From Reticulitermes speratus (lineage: Eukaryota; Arthropoda; Insecta; Blattodea; Rhinotermitidae), in assembly GCA_021186555.1 (NCBI GenBank), contig JAJKFL010000011.1, positions 5,896,501-5,960,500 on the forward strand: a stretch of 64,000 nt of DNA. The letters run 5' to 3'. The position numbers and the translations under genes are program-made. Position 1 is the stretch's first letter; every line of letters begins with the position of its first letter. Below the pieces are notes generated by a model, which was not told the origin of the DNA, did not search any database, and was given only the letters and a program-made list of their open reading frames with translations. This document shows, piece by piece, positions 11,266 to 20,516 of the stretch.

Positions 11266-11495
11266 TATGTGCCTTTATAGTAATATGTCGTTGAATTCTT
11301 CTTAGAATGAAAAATATTTCAGATATAATTGTAGAGAAAATCAGAAGGTACATCTTATGTTCAGTCATTTTTTTCCGAAAATCGTGCCATTTGTGAGATA
11401 ATGTGGGAAAATGTGGCAGAGTCAGACAGGCCACAGATGACAATATATACGGTGCATGCGCTTTGCATGCTGGATAACTAATGCCGGCCACACAC

Positions 11496-11651
11496 GTTCA
11501 GGTAGGCCTGTCAGTTTTGCCTGCGCAGGCCGCCTGAAGAGAGGCGGCCGGATAAACTGAAGTCCCCACACACGTTCAGGTAGGCCTGTCAGTTTTACCT
11601 GCGCAGGCCGCCTGAAGAGAGGCGGCCGGATAAACTGAAGTCCCCACACAC
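11496..11651 (+). repeat. two 78-bp subterminal direct repeats in the Harbinger element
   Basis: CACACACGTTCAGGTAGGCC starts units at about 11489 and 11567, with a third partial start at 11645 that ends after GTTCAGG. Units are near-identical; one substitution is GTTTTGCC versus GTTTTACC. Each unit contains CCTGCGCAGGCCGCCTG and GAGGCGGCCGG, so it can also fold. Such subterminal repeats often serve as transposase-binding sites. Confidence 0.9.
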
Positions 11652-11679
11652 GTTCAGGCGAATCCCGCTAGTCTTGATC

Positions 11680-11952
11680 ATGGCCTCAACAGACGACGAC
11701 ACGCTCGCTATTGTTGGCTTGCTAATAGCTATGAAGAGTAAAAGTAAGCGCAAAAATAAGCGTAAAATGTGGTGTAAAGAGTGGTTACAAAAAAGAAACA
11801 CGTATTCCCATGTAAATTTCTTGACTGAGTTGAAGCTGGCCCCTAAAGACTGGCATAATTATTTGCGAATGGATAAAGAAACATACTTACAACTCCTTTC
11901 ATTAGTGGCGCCATTAATTGAAAAGAAAAATACAGTGAAGAGGAGGTTCTGA
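11680..11952 (+). pseudogene. truncated PIF/Harbinger (HARBI1-like) transposase, N-terminal 90 aa
   Basis: The ATG at 11680 opens a 90-residue frame ending in TGA at 11950. After a basic stretch (about residues 22-32, KSKSKRKNKRKMW) come WCKEWLQKRNTYSHVNFL, then LKLAPKDWHNYLRMDKETY and LQLLSLVAPLIEKKNT. This is the N-terminal signature of HARBI1-like transposases: W-x-R/K-x-W-L, then 'FRNFLRM....F..LL..V.P.I.K..T'. Family members are usually 350-450 aa. The DDE catalytic domain is absent and the element turns to GC-rich 3' subterminal sequence after the stop. It lies wholly within the TIRs, in the same sense as the left end. It is not expected to be catalytic; whether a short DNA-binding product is made is unknown. 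Confidence 0.85.
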
Positions 11953-12459
11953 CTGGCTTCAACACGTGGCCTGAATTGACGCCGTTCCGGCCGGCCGCCG
12001 GCCGGCCGGAACCTACACACGCTCCTGTACGCCTGCGCAGTCCTCCGGCCTGCCGGTTGGTCGAACGAGTTTTCGTATTTGCTCCGGCCGCCTGTACAGT
12101 TATAACTGAAAGGTGTGCCGGACCCTACACACGCTCCGGCGGCCTGTCGCAGGCATAACTGTGCAGGCAGAACTGACAGGCCGCCGGAGCGTGTGTGGCC
12201 GGCATAAGGCTACAGACACACACACACTCACAATATGTAACATTTATTGCTTTTCCACGGCAACAATGGTTACGCGAATTCGCCTCAATGTTACGTTTAC
12301 ACTTACATTGCCTGTCGTGTTTACAACTGCTTTGATAAGACTAACAACAATAAGGGGCATTTGGGAAGTCATTACTGCACCTTTGTCCCATAAACTCACC
12401 TGCGGTGCCTCGCAGTGTACTGTCTTATGCTCTCTTTATGTTTTTAGGACGTGACATGT

Positions 12460-12610
12460 CTCAGGAGTTTATTGCCCATCCTCTAACTGTGGAGGAACGG
12501 TTTCTATTCGAGGTCAGTCTATGTGAGATATGTGATAAACAAAGTGGCACTTGGACAGATTTTCACCCGAATACTTCTGCTTACCCCTGTTAGTATTTAT
12601 CCACCAACGC
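12460..12610 (+). mobile_element. SINE-B fragment, degenerate
   Basis: CCTCTAACTGTGGAGG, then ATGTGTGATAAACAAAGTGGCACTTGGACAG-like blocks, ACCCGAATACTTCTGCTTA and CCCCTGTTAGTATTTATCCA follow the order of the SINE-B copy at 21376-21661. The 5' part of the tRNA-like head and the 3' end are missing or unrecognisable. Confidence 0.65.
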
Positions 12611-12661
12611 TCCATACACCAGCGCTATACAATCTTAGCAAATAAGAGCGTCCTTAGACAA

Positions 12662-12790
12662 GGCACTTCTCTCTCTCTCTCTCTCTTTCTCTCTCCTCCG
12701 TCTCAAAGTAGATTTTTCTCTAAGAAAGTGTGAAAGTTTAATTGATTGATAATTTTTACTTGACATTGATTGATTGATTGATTGATTTAT
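12662..12790. repeat. (TC)n and (TTGA)n simple repeats
   Basis: A CT-rich run lies at about 12668-12700. GATTGATTGATTGATTGATT lies at about 12765-12787. Confidence 0.85.
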
Positions 12791-13154
12791 TACTCTCTTT
12801 CACAAATATTTGAACTTCGACGCAGTTTCTAAAGATAGGAATACTTTTATATTCATCATGTCTTCAGCATTCTTCTGAGGATCCGGCAGAAATTAACTTT
12901 ACATGGCATAAAATGTCGTAACTAAAGAAGAAGTACGTGATTATGTCCTCGGAATTCTTCGCCGAGAGACTATTATCCATTTCCAGTACAAAAGCAAACC
13001 CTTGAAGGCAACAAATTTAAAGAGCTGTGTTACAGTGGTTGATAACGGAGGAAATTGACCAAGAAGAACATTGGATAGAAAAAGTCATCATGCTGTACGA
13101 TAAATGTCTGAATTTTGGCGCAGAATGTGTGGACAAATAGCGGAATAGCAATAA
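12791..13154. other. unassigned
   Basis: Nothing recognised. Confidence 0.4.
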
Positions 13155-13475
13155 AGGTAAAGGTACATCCTAAAATACCTCCATGACATCTATGCCTGGA
13201 TTAATTTCACAAAGTGTCCAGACCTAGGGTCCTTCCTCCTTGGAGGCGTGGAGGTAAGGATGTAGGGGAACCTGTGGAGCCTACCTCCACCGTCATCCCT
13301 ACATCCACACCACCTGTGCCTGGATTAATTTCACAAAGTGTCCACACATCGGGTCAGGCCTACTTGGAGACGTGGAAGTACAGGTGTAGGGGAACCAGTG
13401 GAGTATACCTCCACCGTCACCCCTACACCATAAAATACCTCCACGCCCCATGCAGGACCGACCCAAGATGCCCCA
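13155..13475. repeat. 125-bp tandem repeat, ~2.3 units, with internal inverted repeats
   Basis: TGCCTGGATTAATTTCACAA occurs at about 13193 and 13318, about 125 bp apart. Each unit contains GTAGGGGAACC and CACCGTCA.CCCTAC, which can pair (for example GGTGTAGGGG with CCCCTACACC in the second unit). Copies differ by several substitutions. Confidence 0.8.
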
Positions 13476-13622
13476 TTACAGGCCTGGACAGGCCCTTAGG
13501 GTTCTAGGATGTTGAGGCTCCCAGATTTCTAGACAATCGGCACATGAAGGTGGTAAGGTTGTCAGCCCTAAGCACCGGCCGCCTTTACCCCCGAGGAAAT
13601 ATTCCTGATACTCATTTCTGTT
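13476..13622 (-). mobile_element. SINE-C 3' fragment
   Basis: ACAGGCCTGGACAGGCCCTT, GTTGAGGCTCCCAGATTTCT, ACATGAAGGTGGTAAGGTTG, GCACCGGCCGCCTTTACCCC and ACTCATTTCTGTTAG are the reverse complement of the SINE-C 3' two-thirds (compare 40469-40765). The head is absent. Confidence 0.85.
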
Positions 13623-14195
13623 AGATGCGGAATAGTATTACACTGTTAAATCAGAAGTGTTCGTGTTGGAGTTCGAGATAAAGAATCCAAAACTTATGCA
13701 TTGTAAACTTATCTTCTGACCGACTCTCGTGCCTACGTCTCTGGGCCTTTTGTTATGGACCAACTCAGAATATAAGCAGAACCAATTCATTTTACTTTTT
13801 CGAAACATTTTATACGTCGCAGTGTCTATCGCTGGGACGCATGTAACGCACGGAAAGCCACCCACCCATTACGCGTGGCATTGTTTGTATGTAGTAGAAT
13901 ATGTATCAAACTATTGGGGAATAGACAAGGCCATAGTAGTGAGCACGGGTGGAGTCACGTGGGCTGTGACCTCCGTGTGTTTCAAATTCACTCCTTTATC
14001 ATTAGTACGGGAACAATGGTACAAAACAAGCACCCGGGTGTGATGTATGGCTGAAACCGTCCCAAACAATTTATTATATCCGATACACAAAGGTGAAAAT
14101 AATACAGGCGCCGCGATTAGCAAAAGTACACTCCTTTATTCTTCATTACTCCCATTATTCTCAGATTTTAAATTAAGAAATGTTTCTTCTCGTGA
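13623..14195. other. unassigned
   Basis: Nothing recognised. Confidence 0.4.
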
Positions 14196-14240
14196 TTTAT
14201 AGTCTACATTTATAGTCTACATTTATAGTCTACATTTATG
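14196..14240. repeat. 13-bp triplet repeat
   Basis: ATTTATAGTCTAC occurs three times in tandem. It resembles, loosely, the 14-bp monomer of the arrays at 36.6 and 43.7 kb, but is too short to link with confidence. Confidence 0.7.
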
Positions 14241-14463
14241 CATCACCTCGTCAGAATATCGTCATGAATCTATTTATGACGTCATGGTAATAGTCTTGGT
14301 CAGGTGAGTGTGAGGTGATGTAAATACTGCTATGATAATGTGATGGCTGTTAAGAGACTGCACAATATCGACTTCTGGTATAAATACTGTACCGCTATGC
14401 AGCATATAATATCCAGTACCATTAATTATTTACAGGCATATAATACTATAATATACTATAGAT

Positions 14464-14563
14464 TTTATGTTATTTGTACCGTACATTTTCTTGATTATAT
14501 AAAAATTATATTCTTGTGTATATTTTATATAATCAAGAAAATGTACGGTACAAATAACATAAA
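14464..14563. repeat. 41-bp-arm perfect inverted repeat
   Basis: The left arm 14464-14504 and right arm 14523-14563 are exact reverse complements (arm ends TTTATGTTATTTGTACCGTA and TTGATTATATAAAA) around an 18-nt AT-rich loop. No coding content. It resembles a small fold-back MITE. Confidence 0.9.
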
Positions 14564-15121
14564 GTTTGTCGTAGCCAGACAGGCAAAAAAAAAAAAGGTT
14601 TATCAGTATAAAACAACAAAGAAAAATTACACAAAGAGTGTACATTCGTCGGAACAAAATTTTATATAATACTATAGATTGTTGAAGAACATACGAATAC
14701 CATATATCCTCGTCAGATGAAAGTAAACAGAGAGACCAATAAAACTTCATGCATAAAATATTAAATAAGCGATAGCGGGATCAATTAATTTTGTAATTCC
14801 TACGTACTATATAATATATTTAAACGTTACTAATTATACTTTATTTTCTTGTAACATCGAGAACATAACCATACTTAAATAAGTCACCTAGTTCTATATA
14901 TAACACACTTCACTAAAACCTAAGAAAGTCTTCAGGGATGATATTATATTTTATATTTTTTACACTTTTATAATTTTTAGGTTATGTTATAACGAATAAC
15001 ATAGAATTATATAATAACTGAAGGCAACGTGTTTGTCTAATAAAATGTAAGATTGCTATCTCAATCCATCCGACACATAATGTTATGTATTTATAATACA
15101 TTTATATTATTATACCTTGGT
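14564..15121. other. AT-rich, unassigned
   Basis: No gene or family recognised. Confidence 0.4.
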
Positions 15122-15160
15122 TGGCATGAAGATGATCATATTTGGTCGAAACATGTTGCC
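15122..15160 (+). ncRNA. decayed hammerhead-like motif
   Basis: ATGAAGA stands where CTGANGA is expected (first C mutated). Then come one T, helix II GATCA/TGGTC with a TATT loop, GAAAC, ATGTT, and helix I GGC/GCC. The self-complementary ACATGT in helix III follows the pattern of the other copies. Probably inactive because of the core mutation. Confidence 0.45.
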
Positions 15161-15252
15161 ATAATAATATGACACATTGATATAAGTAACAAAATTGTGT
15201 TGACGGTGAAAAGTACATTTACTAGTACACCGGTAGATGGCGCCATATGTGG

Positions 15253-15560
15253 AGCAAATGATATCTGTATATCACTTGCTATATATATATATATATATAT
15301 ATAGCAAATGATATCTGTATATCACTTGCTATATATATATATATATATATATAGCAAATGATATCTGTATATCACTTGCTATATATATATATATATTATA
15401 TATATAGCAAATGATATCTGTATATCACTTGCTATATATATATTTATATATAATATATATATATATATAGCAAATGATATCTGTATATCACTTGCTATAT
15501 ATATATATATATATAGCAAATGATATCTGTATATCACTTGCTATATATTTATATATATAT
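15253..15560. repeat. six-unit array of hairpin-forming repeats separated by (TA)n
   Basis: AGCAAATGATATCTGTATAT followed by CACTTGCT starts at 15253, 15303, 15353, 15406, 15469 and 15515. Each 28-bp core is a near-perfect palindrome (AGCAAATGATAT against ATATCACTTGCT, one mismatch, CTGT loop). Spacers are (TA)n of variable length, which causes the unequal spacing of 50, 50, 53, 63 and 46. Confidence 0.92.
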
Positions 15561-16654
15561 TTATTGCTTTATTTAAGTAGAAACTTATAATAATCAATAG
15601 TTGGTCTGCTATATGTTTCGGCCCTCCTGGGCTATTGTGAAAGAACTTGAAGTAACTACAAAGAGAAATGTCTAAGGATAAAACAACGCATATGTCAACA
15701 AAACACTTCTGTAGAAAAATGTTATAATTTTTACTGTCATCACATCTTTTATTAAACTTAGTTGAATTATTACAAGGCTGCATGTTTTTTTCGTAAATTT
15801 TGCTGCAGGTGAAGTATCTGGAATATGGATTTTGGCATTTTTTGGAGTGAGACTTTTCCGACACACTGCTGATTATTATGACACTTACATTTGTAAGTCT
15901 TGTAAGGCACGCCATGAACAATACGAGGCTTCTCTGCGGACTATGTCTATCGTTTTGGCTCTTTGTGTACCCGCTTGATGTAAACCCACGCTCATCAGTT
16001 CTGAGTCAAGAGAACCGGTAGACACATATTCCCAAAACAATCTACACTACGGGATTCTTGTTTAAGAGTCTGAAAACAGCGGGTTATACACCTAAAACAC
16101 TCTTTATTTTAGAGTCATATCTTCAACAGTTGTGTTGCAAAGTGTTCTGTGCTTCTTGAAATGTCACACTGTTAAGATAAGAGAAGTCACAACTTCAGTG
16201 GGCTTGCTTTAATGTAGCATCGCCAGTAATAAAAGCCTTTTCCCCGTTAGTAGATGTCTATGTGGGTTTCGTTTTGTCTAACACTGAGCTCGTTGCACGA
16301 AAATTGACTGCTGTTCTGCATATTGTTGCTTGAATGGCACAACATTTTGTGAAGTCTTCTGTGCATTTTTTTTCGACATTTCCTCCGCGAGTTATTCTTT
16401 ACAAATTATCGTATATTAATACATTATGTGTGCAACGCTCTCTCACAAGAAAACACGATTTTAGTACGGTGCGTAGACCAATCTACTTTTCTAAGCAAGA
16501 CTGTGCCTAGGTTAGAGTAGACGGGTTCTTATGGTTAGTTTTAAAGTGGAAGCTAGCAGCTTACCTATTGCAAATTTTAAATCCGTCGGTCTTATGGTAA
16601 ATTGGAAACTTGGTATACAGGCAGATTCAGGCGGAAGGATCAAAGTTATGTTAT
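15561..16654. other. unassigned; one possible hammerhead relic near 15605-15650 (minus)
   Basis: On the minus strand GCCC-AGGA-GGGC then CGAAACATATAGC resembles helix II, GAAA and a palindromic helix III, but the CTGANGA core is not present. A 126-codon open frame (15541-15921, minus) has no recognisable domain. Otherwise nothing. Confidence 0.35.
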
Positions 16655-17130
16655 GGGTCATTGTGAAAGGAACTTTTATATGAACATGTGTCTAATTCTG
16701 AATGTTTACAGAGATAGAGCTGTTTGAATCTCCAGACCAACTCCCCTAGATTTTTGTTTGTGTGTCTGAATGGAGAGCTAATTTTACAAAAGAAAGTTGG
16801 GTACAAGAGACAAATTGCTCACTCCCATCTTGGACGCTGCTGCCCACATAAACGTGAAGATCAGCTCACTCGAAAAACACGCGATCTTCGCACACGAGTT
16901 GCAAACTGCAATGAGGTTGACGGTGGGATTTTCGGACATTTATTGTGAACTGTAACAAATTTTGTCATTTACACATTAAATTAAACTTAATATAATATTA
17001 ACAATAAGTAATTTCTCTCTCTTAATTACTATTTACACTGATTTTTTATTTGTAGATTCAAACAGCTCTATGTCGATAACCGTTCAAAATTAGACCGATG
17101 TTCATACGAATTGTTTCTCGTACAGTTGGA
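16655..17130 (+). mobile_element. TIR element copy 1 with transposase C-terminal remnant
   Basis: Long imperfect terminal inverted repeats: GGTCATTGTGA-like end, then ATGAACATGTGTCTAATTCT and GATAGAGCTGTTTGAATC on the left. The right is its reverse complement (GATTCAAACAGCTCTATG, AAAATTAGACCGATGTTCAT). Between them lies a degraded transposase C-terminal segment (about 16733-16948). It is homologous to the copy at 20517-21102. The internal deletion fits a non-autonomous derivative of a mariner/Tc-like DDE transposon. Confidence 0.75.
16733..16948 (+). pseudogene. DDE transposase C-terminal fragment (mariner-like), broken
   Basis: Parts of a frame give ESPDQLP then stops; an in-frame end reads EDQLTRKTRDLRTRVANCNEV-DGGIF-HLL before a stop. 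This is the C-terminal signature ('RT RDLRTRVAKC.EVDGGIFEHLL') of mariner-type transposases with an SPDLTPLDFFLW third-catalytic-Asp block upstream. Compared with the copy at 20585-20809 it has an early stop and substitutions in the catalytic block. Confidence 0.65.
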
Positions 17131-17439
17131 CAGTAGGCCTACCGTCGAGCATTCTTCAATCGGGACTTTCGGGTTCAGATGTTGACCTCAATACCGGCGA
17201 TGCAAACTGAAGGTTTCTGTAGAGAGTTTTTTAATCTCTTTTTGCATATCGGTCCCAGTAACCGAACCTGGGTCACGACCGCTCCTTCCACATCCTTACC
17301 AATTCACTGTTCACTAATCATCTTATCTTTCGACGCATTATAAAGTGTTTATAAGTAAGCTAACAGCAATAAGTGACATAAGGCCTAATTACAGGAAATA
17401 AAAGTAGAGAGTCTCTGATTGAATATATTTGTTCACACA

Positions 17440-17505
17440 TAGGTCTATATATATGTGCTTATGTATGTATGTATGTCTGTGAATATATGTATGTATGGAG
17501 GTACG
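17440..17505. repeat. (TATG)n microsatellite, left part
   Basis: TATGTATGTATGTATG-type run. It continues at 17765-17870 on the other side of the SINE-C copy. Confidence 0.85.
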
Positions 17506-17764
17506 CTGTGGCGCAGTTGGTTGACACACTGCGCTACAAGCCGCAAAGTCGCGGGTTAGATGGAGTTATTAGGATTTCATTACTATGGCCCTGGGTTCGA
17601 CTCAGGCTCTCACAGAAATGAGTACCAGGGATGTCTCCTGGGGCCAAAGGCGGCCGGTGCCTACGGCTGACAAGCTTGCCAACTTTATGTACCGATTTTC
17701 TAGAAATTCTGGAGCCTTCAAATCCTGGAGCCCTAATGGCTTCTCCAGGCCTGCATAGGATAAC
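17506..17764 (+). mobile_element. SINE-C copy inserted in a (TATG)n tract
   Basis: tRNA-like head CTGTGGCGCAGTTGGTTGAC ... CGCGGGTTAGAT (B box mutated). Then CTATGGCCCTGGGTTCGACT, AATGAGTACCAGGGATGTCT, AAAGGCGGCCGGTGCC, CTGACAAGCTTGCCAAC, GATTTTCTAGAAATTCTGGA and TTCTCCAGGCCTGCATAGG. A 3' flank starting CATATGTATGTA and a 5' flank ATGTATGTATGG suggest insertion into the microsatellite, so the TSD cannot be defined. Confidence 0.85.
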
Positions 17765-17860
17765 TTCATATGTATGTACGTATGTATGCATGCATTTATG
17801 TACGTAAGTATGTACGTACGCATGTATATGCATGTATGTAACGCATGTATTTACGTATAT
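17765..17860. repeat. (TATG)n microsatellite, right part, degenerate
   Basis: TATG-type units with CATG, TACG and GTAC variants. Confidence 0.85.
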
Positions 17861-18065
17861 GTAAAAAGTAAAGTTTTCTCTGTCCACGCCATGATGGCAT
17901 ATCGGTAGAGGTACAGCTCCACTCATTCTTAACTTTGGCAGTAGATGGAGATGAGTTGTTAGCTTCACGCACCGGCCGCTTTACCTCCGGGAAAGAACCG
18001 CGGTAGACATTGAATGGGAGGCTGTGTGGGTCCCAGAGCCCGTAGCCTTAGCCTCATCGCTATAC
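17861..18065 (-). mobile_element. SINE-D copy, degenerate
   Basis: AGTAAAGTTTTCTCTGTCCA, CGCCATGATGGCAT, GAGGTACAGCTCCACTCATT, CTTAACTTTGGCAGTAGATG, ACGCACCGGCCGCTTTACCT, CATTGAATGGGAGGC and GGTCCCAGAGCC follow the SINE-D order (52471-52752). The tRNA-like head beyond about 18065 is not recognisable. Confidence 0.75.
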
Positions 18066-18526
18066 AGACTACACTACTACTGTTCCATTTATGTATATGT
18101 ATATTGATATATGTAGGTTATATATAGTAAGCCTAATGTAACACAGGGATTTTTTACGGTTGATGATGTAATAGGTATGAAGTTTGCAAGTGTGTATGAA
18201 CATGAAATTTTGGTAATAATGTCGCGCCTTAAATGAAGCTTTTGAGACTGAATATAGGCTAAACTATGTATAAAAATCTAGTTCCTACCTCGCAGAGAAC
18301 GCAGTTTGAGCCCATTATAAAAATCTGTCGATTTTAATATTTTGTAGGAAAAAAATTGCTATTTGTTTTGAAAATCATAAAAGACGTGTAAATAAAATAT
18401 ATGGGGCAAAAAAATGCTTAGTTAACAGCAGGCGGTGTTTTGTAAGTGTATTTGCTGCTGGTCTTTTAAACGGTTAAATGGCATCAGTAAAATGAGCTGG
18501 CGCAATACTTCTGATTTAACACGCAT
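18066..18526. other. unassigned
   Basis: Nothing recognised. Confidence 0.4.
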
Positions 18527-19090
18527 AGTCTTAACATGTGCCGATCACAGTGGCCGTGCGGTCTAAGGCGTGGGTCTTCAACCGCTCGCTTACTGGGATC
18601 GTGGGTTCGAATCCCACCTAGGGAATGGATGTCTGTCTGTTGTGAGTGTTGTGTGTTGTCAGGTAGAGGTCTCTGCGACGAGCTGGTCCCTCGTCCAGAG
18701 GAGTCCTACCGACTGTGGTGTGTCTCAAATGTGTGACCATGAAACCTCGACGAAAAGAGGAGGCCCAGGCCCATAGAGGGCTGTCGAGCCATACAAAAAA
18801 AAGAAGTCTTAACATGTACCGACCCCAGTGGCCGTGCAGTCTAAGGCGTGGGTCTTCAACCGCTCGCTTACTGGGATCGTGGGTTCGAATCCCACCTAGG
18901 GAATGGATGTCTGTCTGTTGTGAGTGTTGTGTGTTGTCAGGTAGAGGTCTCTGCGACGAGCTGGTCCCTCGTCCAGAGGAGTCCTACCGACTGTTGTGTG
19001 TCTAATGTGTGTGACCATGAAACCTAGACGAAACGAGGAGGCCCAGGCCCATAGAGGGCTGTCGAGCCATACAAAAAAGTCTTAACATGT
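18527..19090 (+). mobile_element. tandem dimer of SINE-A with three copies of the TSD
   Basis: AGTCTTAACATGT occurs at 18527-18539, 18805-18817 and 19078-19090. It separates two full-length SINE-A copies, 18540-18804 and 18818-19077. Both share otherwise rare variants (GGTCTTCAACCGC, CCTAGGGAATGGATG, GACGAGCTGG, CATAGAGGG), so they are sisters. They differ at several private sites, for example GATCACAG versus GACCCCAG at the 5' end, and ACTGTGGTG versus ACTGTTGTG. Pol III A-box and B-box regions are present in both. Confidence 0.95.
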
Positions 19091-19509
19091 GCCGTAATGA
19101 GAACGTGCCGCAACGACTGGTATTTAGCGACATAACGATCAATCTGACAGTGGAGGCCGTTAACCATCCTCGTGTCTTAAGCCTACCTGATGGTGGTCCA
19201 ACCTCTAACCCGTGAAGGGTTGGCCTCACGATGTGGTTCTTATAGGGTCACGTTCGTGAACATAGCTCACTGTAGAACTGAGCCTAATGACAGTACTGGA
19301 GACTGTGAACACCCAAGTAATAAGTGGACTGCGAGTTTTCAGTTTCTCACTGCGGTGTTGCTGCTGATTCAAGTCGTGTGGGAAGACACGCTGTGTCGAT
19401 GAGTGTATAGTTTCCGACGTTTCGAAGGATAGTGGAGCCTACATCTTTAGGTCAAAAAAATTAATAAATGAAATAACACAGCATTTTATATCAAAACACT
19501 TTTATCTTG
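19091..19509. other. unassigned
   Basis: Nothing recognised. Confidence 0.4.
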
Positions 19510-19725
19510 AGGTATCCGCTCTTCTGCTTGAAGCGTGATTTGGTAGTTGTTTCCCGACGTTTTGGGATAGCATATCGGTCTCTTCTTTAAGGATGGGACC
19601 GATGGGTTGTTTACAAAATGTCGGTAAACGGCTACCAAAACACGCTGAGTAACAACCCAGAAGAGCGAAGACCTCGTCTACACCGCAGGGGAAGCCTGAA
19701 GTCTTGCATACTTTAATTGTAAACT
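19510..19725 (+). mobile_element. fold-back element, degenerate
   Basis: Left arm: CGACGTTTTGGGATAGCATA, TCGGTCTCTTCTTTAAGG. Right arm: GATGGGACCGATGGGTTG, AATGTCGGTAAAC, AACCCAGAAGAGCGAAGA. Then a one-sided tail with CACCGCAGGGGAAGCCTGAAGTC. The order and the tail match the better copies at 47829-48061 and 53781-53963. The hammerhead-like cores are mutated in both arms. Confidence 0.7.
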
Positions 19726-19794
19726 ATCACCTGTCTCCGAAATTTAAAACACAGAAATTATGAAGCTCGTAGGTCTTAAATCCGGAGTCCCATT

Positions 19795-20210
19795 TGGATA
19801 GGATTTTTCAAAAATATGTCGAGAAAATTCAAGTTTGATTAAAAGCTGACAAGAATAACAGGTACTTTACATGAAGACCTATGTACATTTATGATAATAT
19901 CTCTCTGAATTCTTCTTAGAATGAGAAATGTTTCAGACAGAATTGTAGAGAAAATCAAAACACACATTTTATATCCAGTAACGTTTTTCCGAAAATCGTG
20001 CCGTTTGTGAGATAATGTGGAAAGATATGGTAGAGTCAGACAGGCCACAGATGACAATATAATACGGCGCAAAAGCTTTTCGTGCAGGATAACTAAGGCT
20101 ACAGACACACACTTAGTATTTAATACTTATTGCTTTTCCACGGCAACAACGGTTACGCGAACGCGTTTTAATGTTACGTTTACGTACATTGCCTGCCTGT
20201 TAGTTTCTAG
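19795..20210 (-). repeat. DR1 copy without the Harbinger insertion (empty site)
   Basis: The same order as 10920-12345: AAGCTGACAAGAATAACAGG, GAATTCTTCTTAGAATGAGA, TTTCCGAAAATCGTGCCG, CAGACAGGCCACAGATGACA, GCAGGATAACTAAGGCTACA, GCTTTTCCACGGCAACAACG. It continues through the TAA at 20094-20096 uninterrupted, so this copy represents the pre-insertion state of the PIF/Harbinger target. Confidence 0.85.
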
Positions 20211-20516
20211 GTTTAGGATCATGCACTCGCTCAGTCAATTTTTCATTTTTTTCCTCGTCACATGTGGCATGATCATTGTCGTAGCCAACTGAGACGTCGT
20301 CGGCATAGATTTAGAGTTCTGTGTGTTTTGCTTCATGTCTCGACAAGTATTGTAGTAAGAGTTCAAGTATTCCGCAGTGTCTGCTTCAATAAGTCTCGTT
20401 GGCCTCAGGTTACTACATTGCACCTGCGAAAGTGTTTCTGCATGAAATTTCTGCCGTTTTTTGGAACTAGAAGCTTCGTCTTTACAGGTTAGTGTTGCGT
20501 CAGTGACATATGCTTA
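20211..20516. other. unassigned
   Basis: Nothing recognised. Confidence 0.4.

Larger units (their letters stand above)
11482..12204 (+). mobile_element. PIF/Harbinger derivative, 723 bp, TAA TSD
   Basis: Both ends start with the same TIR, TGCCGGCCACACACG, then T/C-TC-A/C-GG (left end at 11482, right end inverted at 12204). A TAA target triplet flanks it at 11479-11481 and 12205-12207, as expected for PIF/Harbinger. The related repeat at 20085-20105 reads GGATAACTAAGGCTACAG with a single TAA, an intact empty site. Inside are two 78-bp direct repeats (11496-11651, the marker recurring at 11496, 11574 and 11652), a transposase N-terminal ORF (11680-11952), and a GC-rich 3' subterminal region with repeated CCTACACACGCTCC and a CCGGCCGG-type palindrome near 11988-12010. 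The element lacks the catalytic part of the transposase, so it could only move in trans. Confidence 0.92.
10920..12345 (-). repeat. DR1 copy (minus) interrupted by two insertions
   Basis: The reverse complement of the DR1 series starts near TCCGTCTGTCCGTCCGCACG and continues through GAATTCTTCTTAGAATGA, TTCCGAAAATCGTGCCATTT, GCTGGATAACTAA and, after the insert, GGCTACAGACACACAC, GCTTTTCCACGGCAACAATG and TTACGTTTACACTTACATTG. It is split by the PIF/Harbinger element at 11482-12204 and by a 145-bp insertion at 11121-11265. Alignment with 19795-20210 gives the empty sites. Confidence 0.85.

Noticed and set aside
11496-11651. Direct repeats that might suggest a small CRISPR-like array
   Set aside because: There are no unique spacers between repeats and they lie inside a Harbinger element of a eukaryotic genome.
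15541-15921. 126-codon minus-strand frame
   Set aside because: AT-rich, overlaps a hairpin repeat array and a possible hammerhead relic; no recognised domain.
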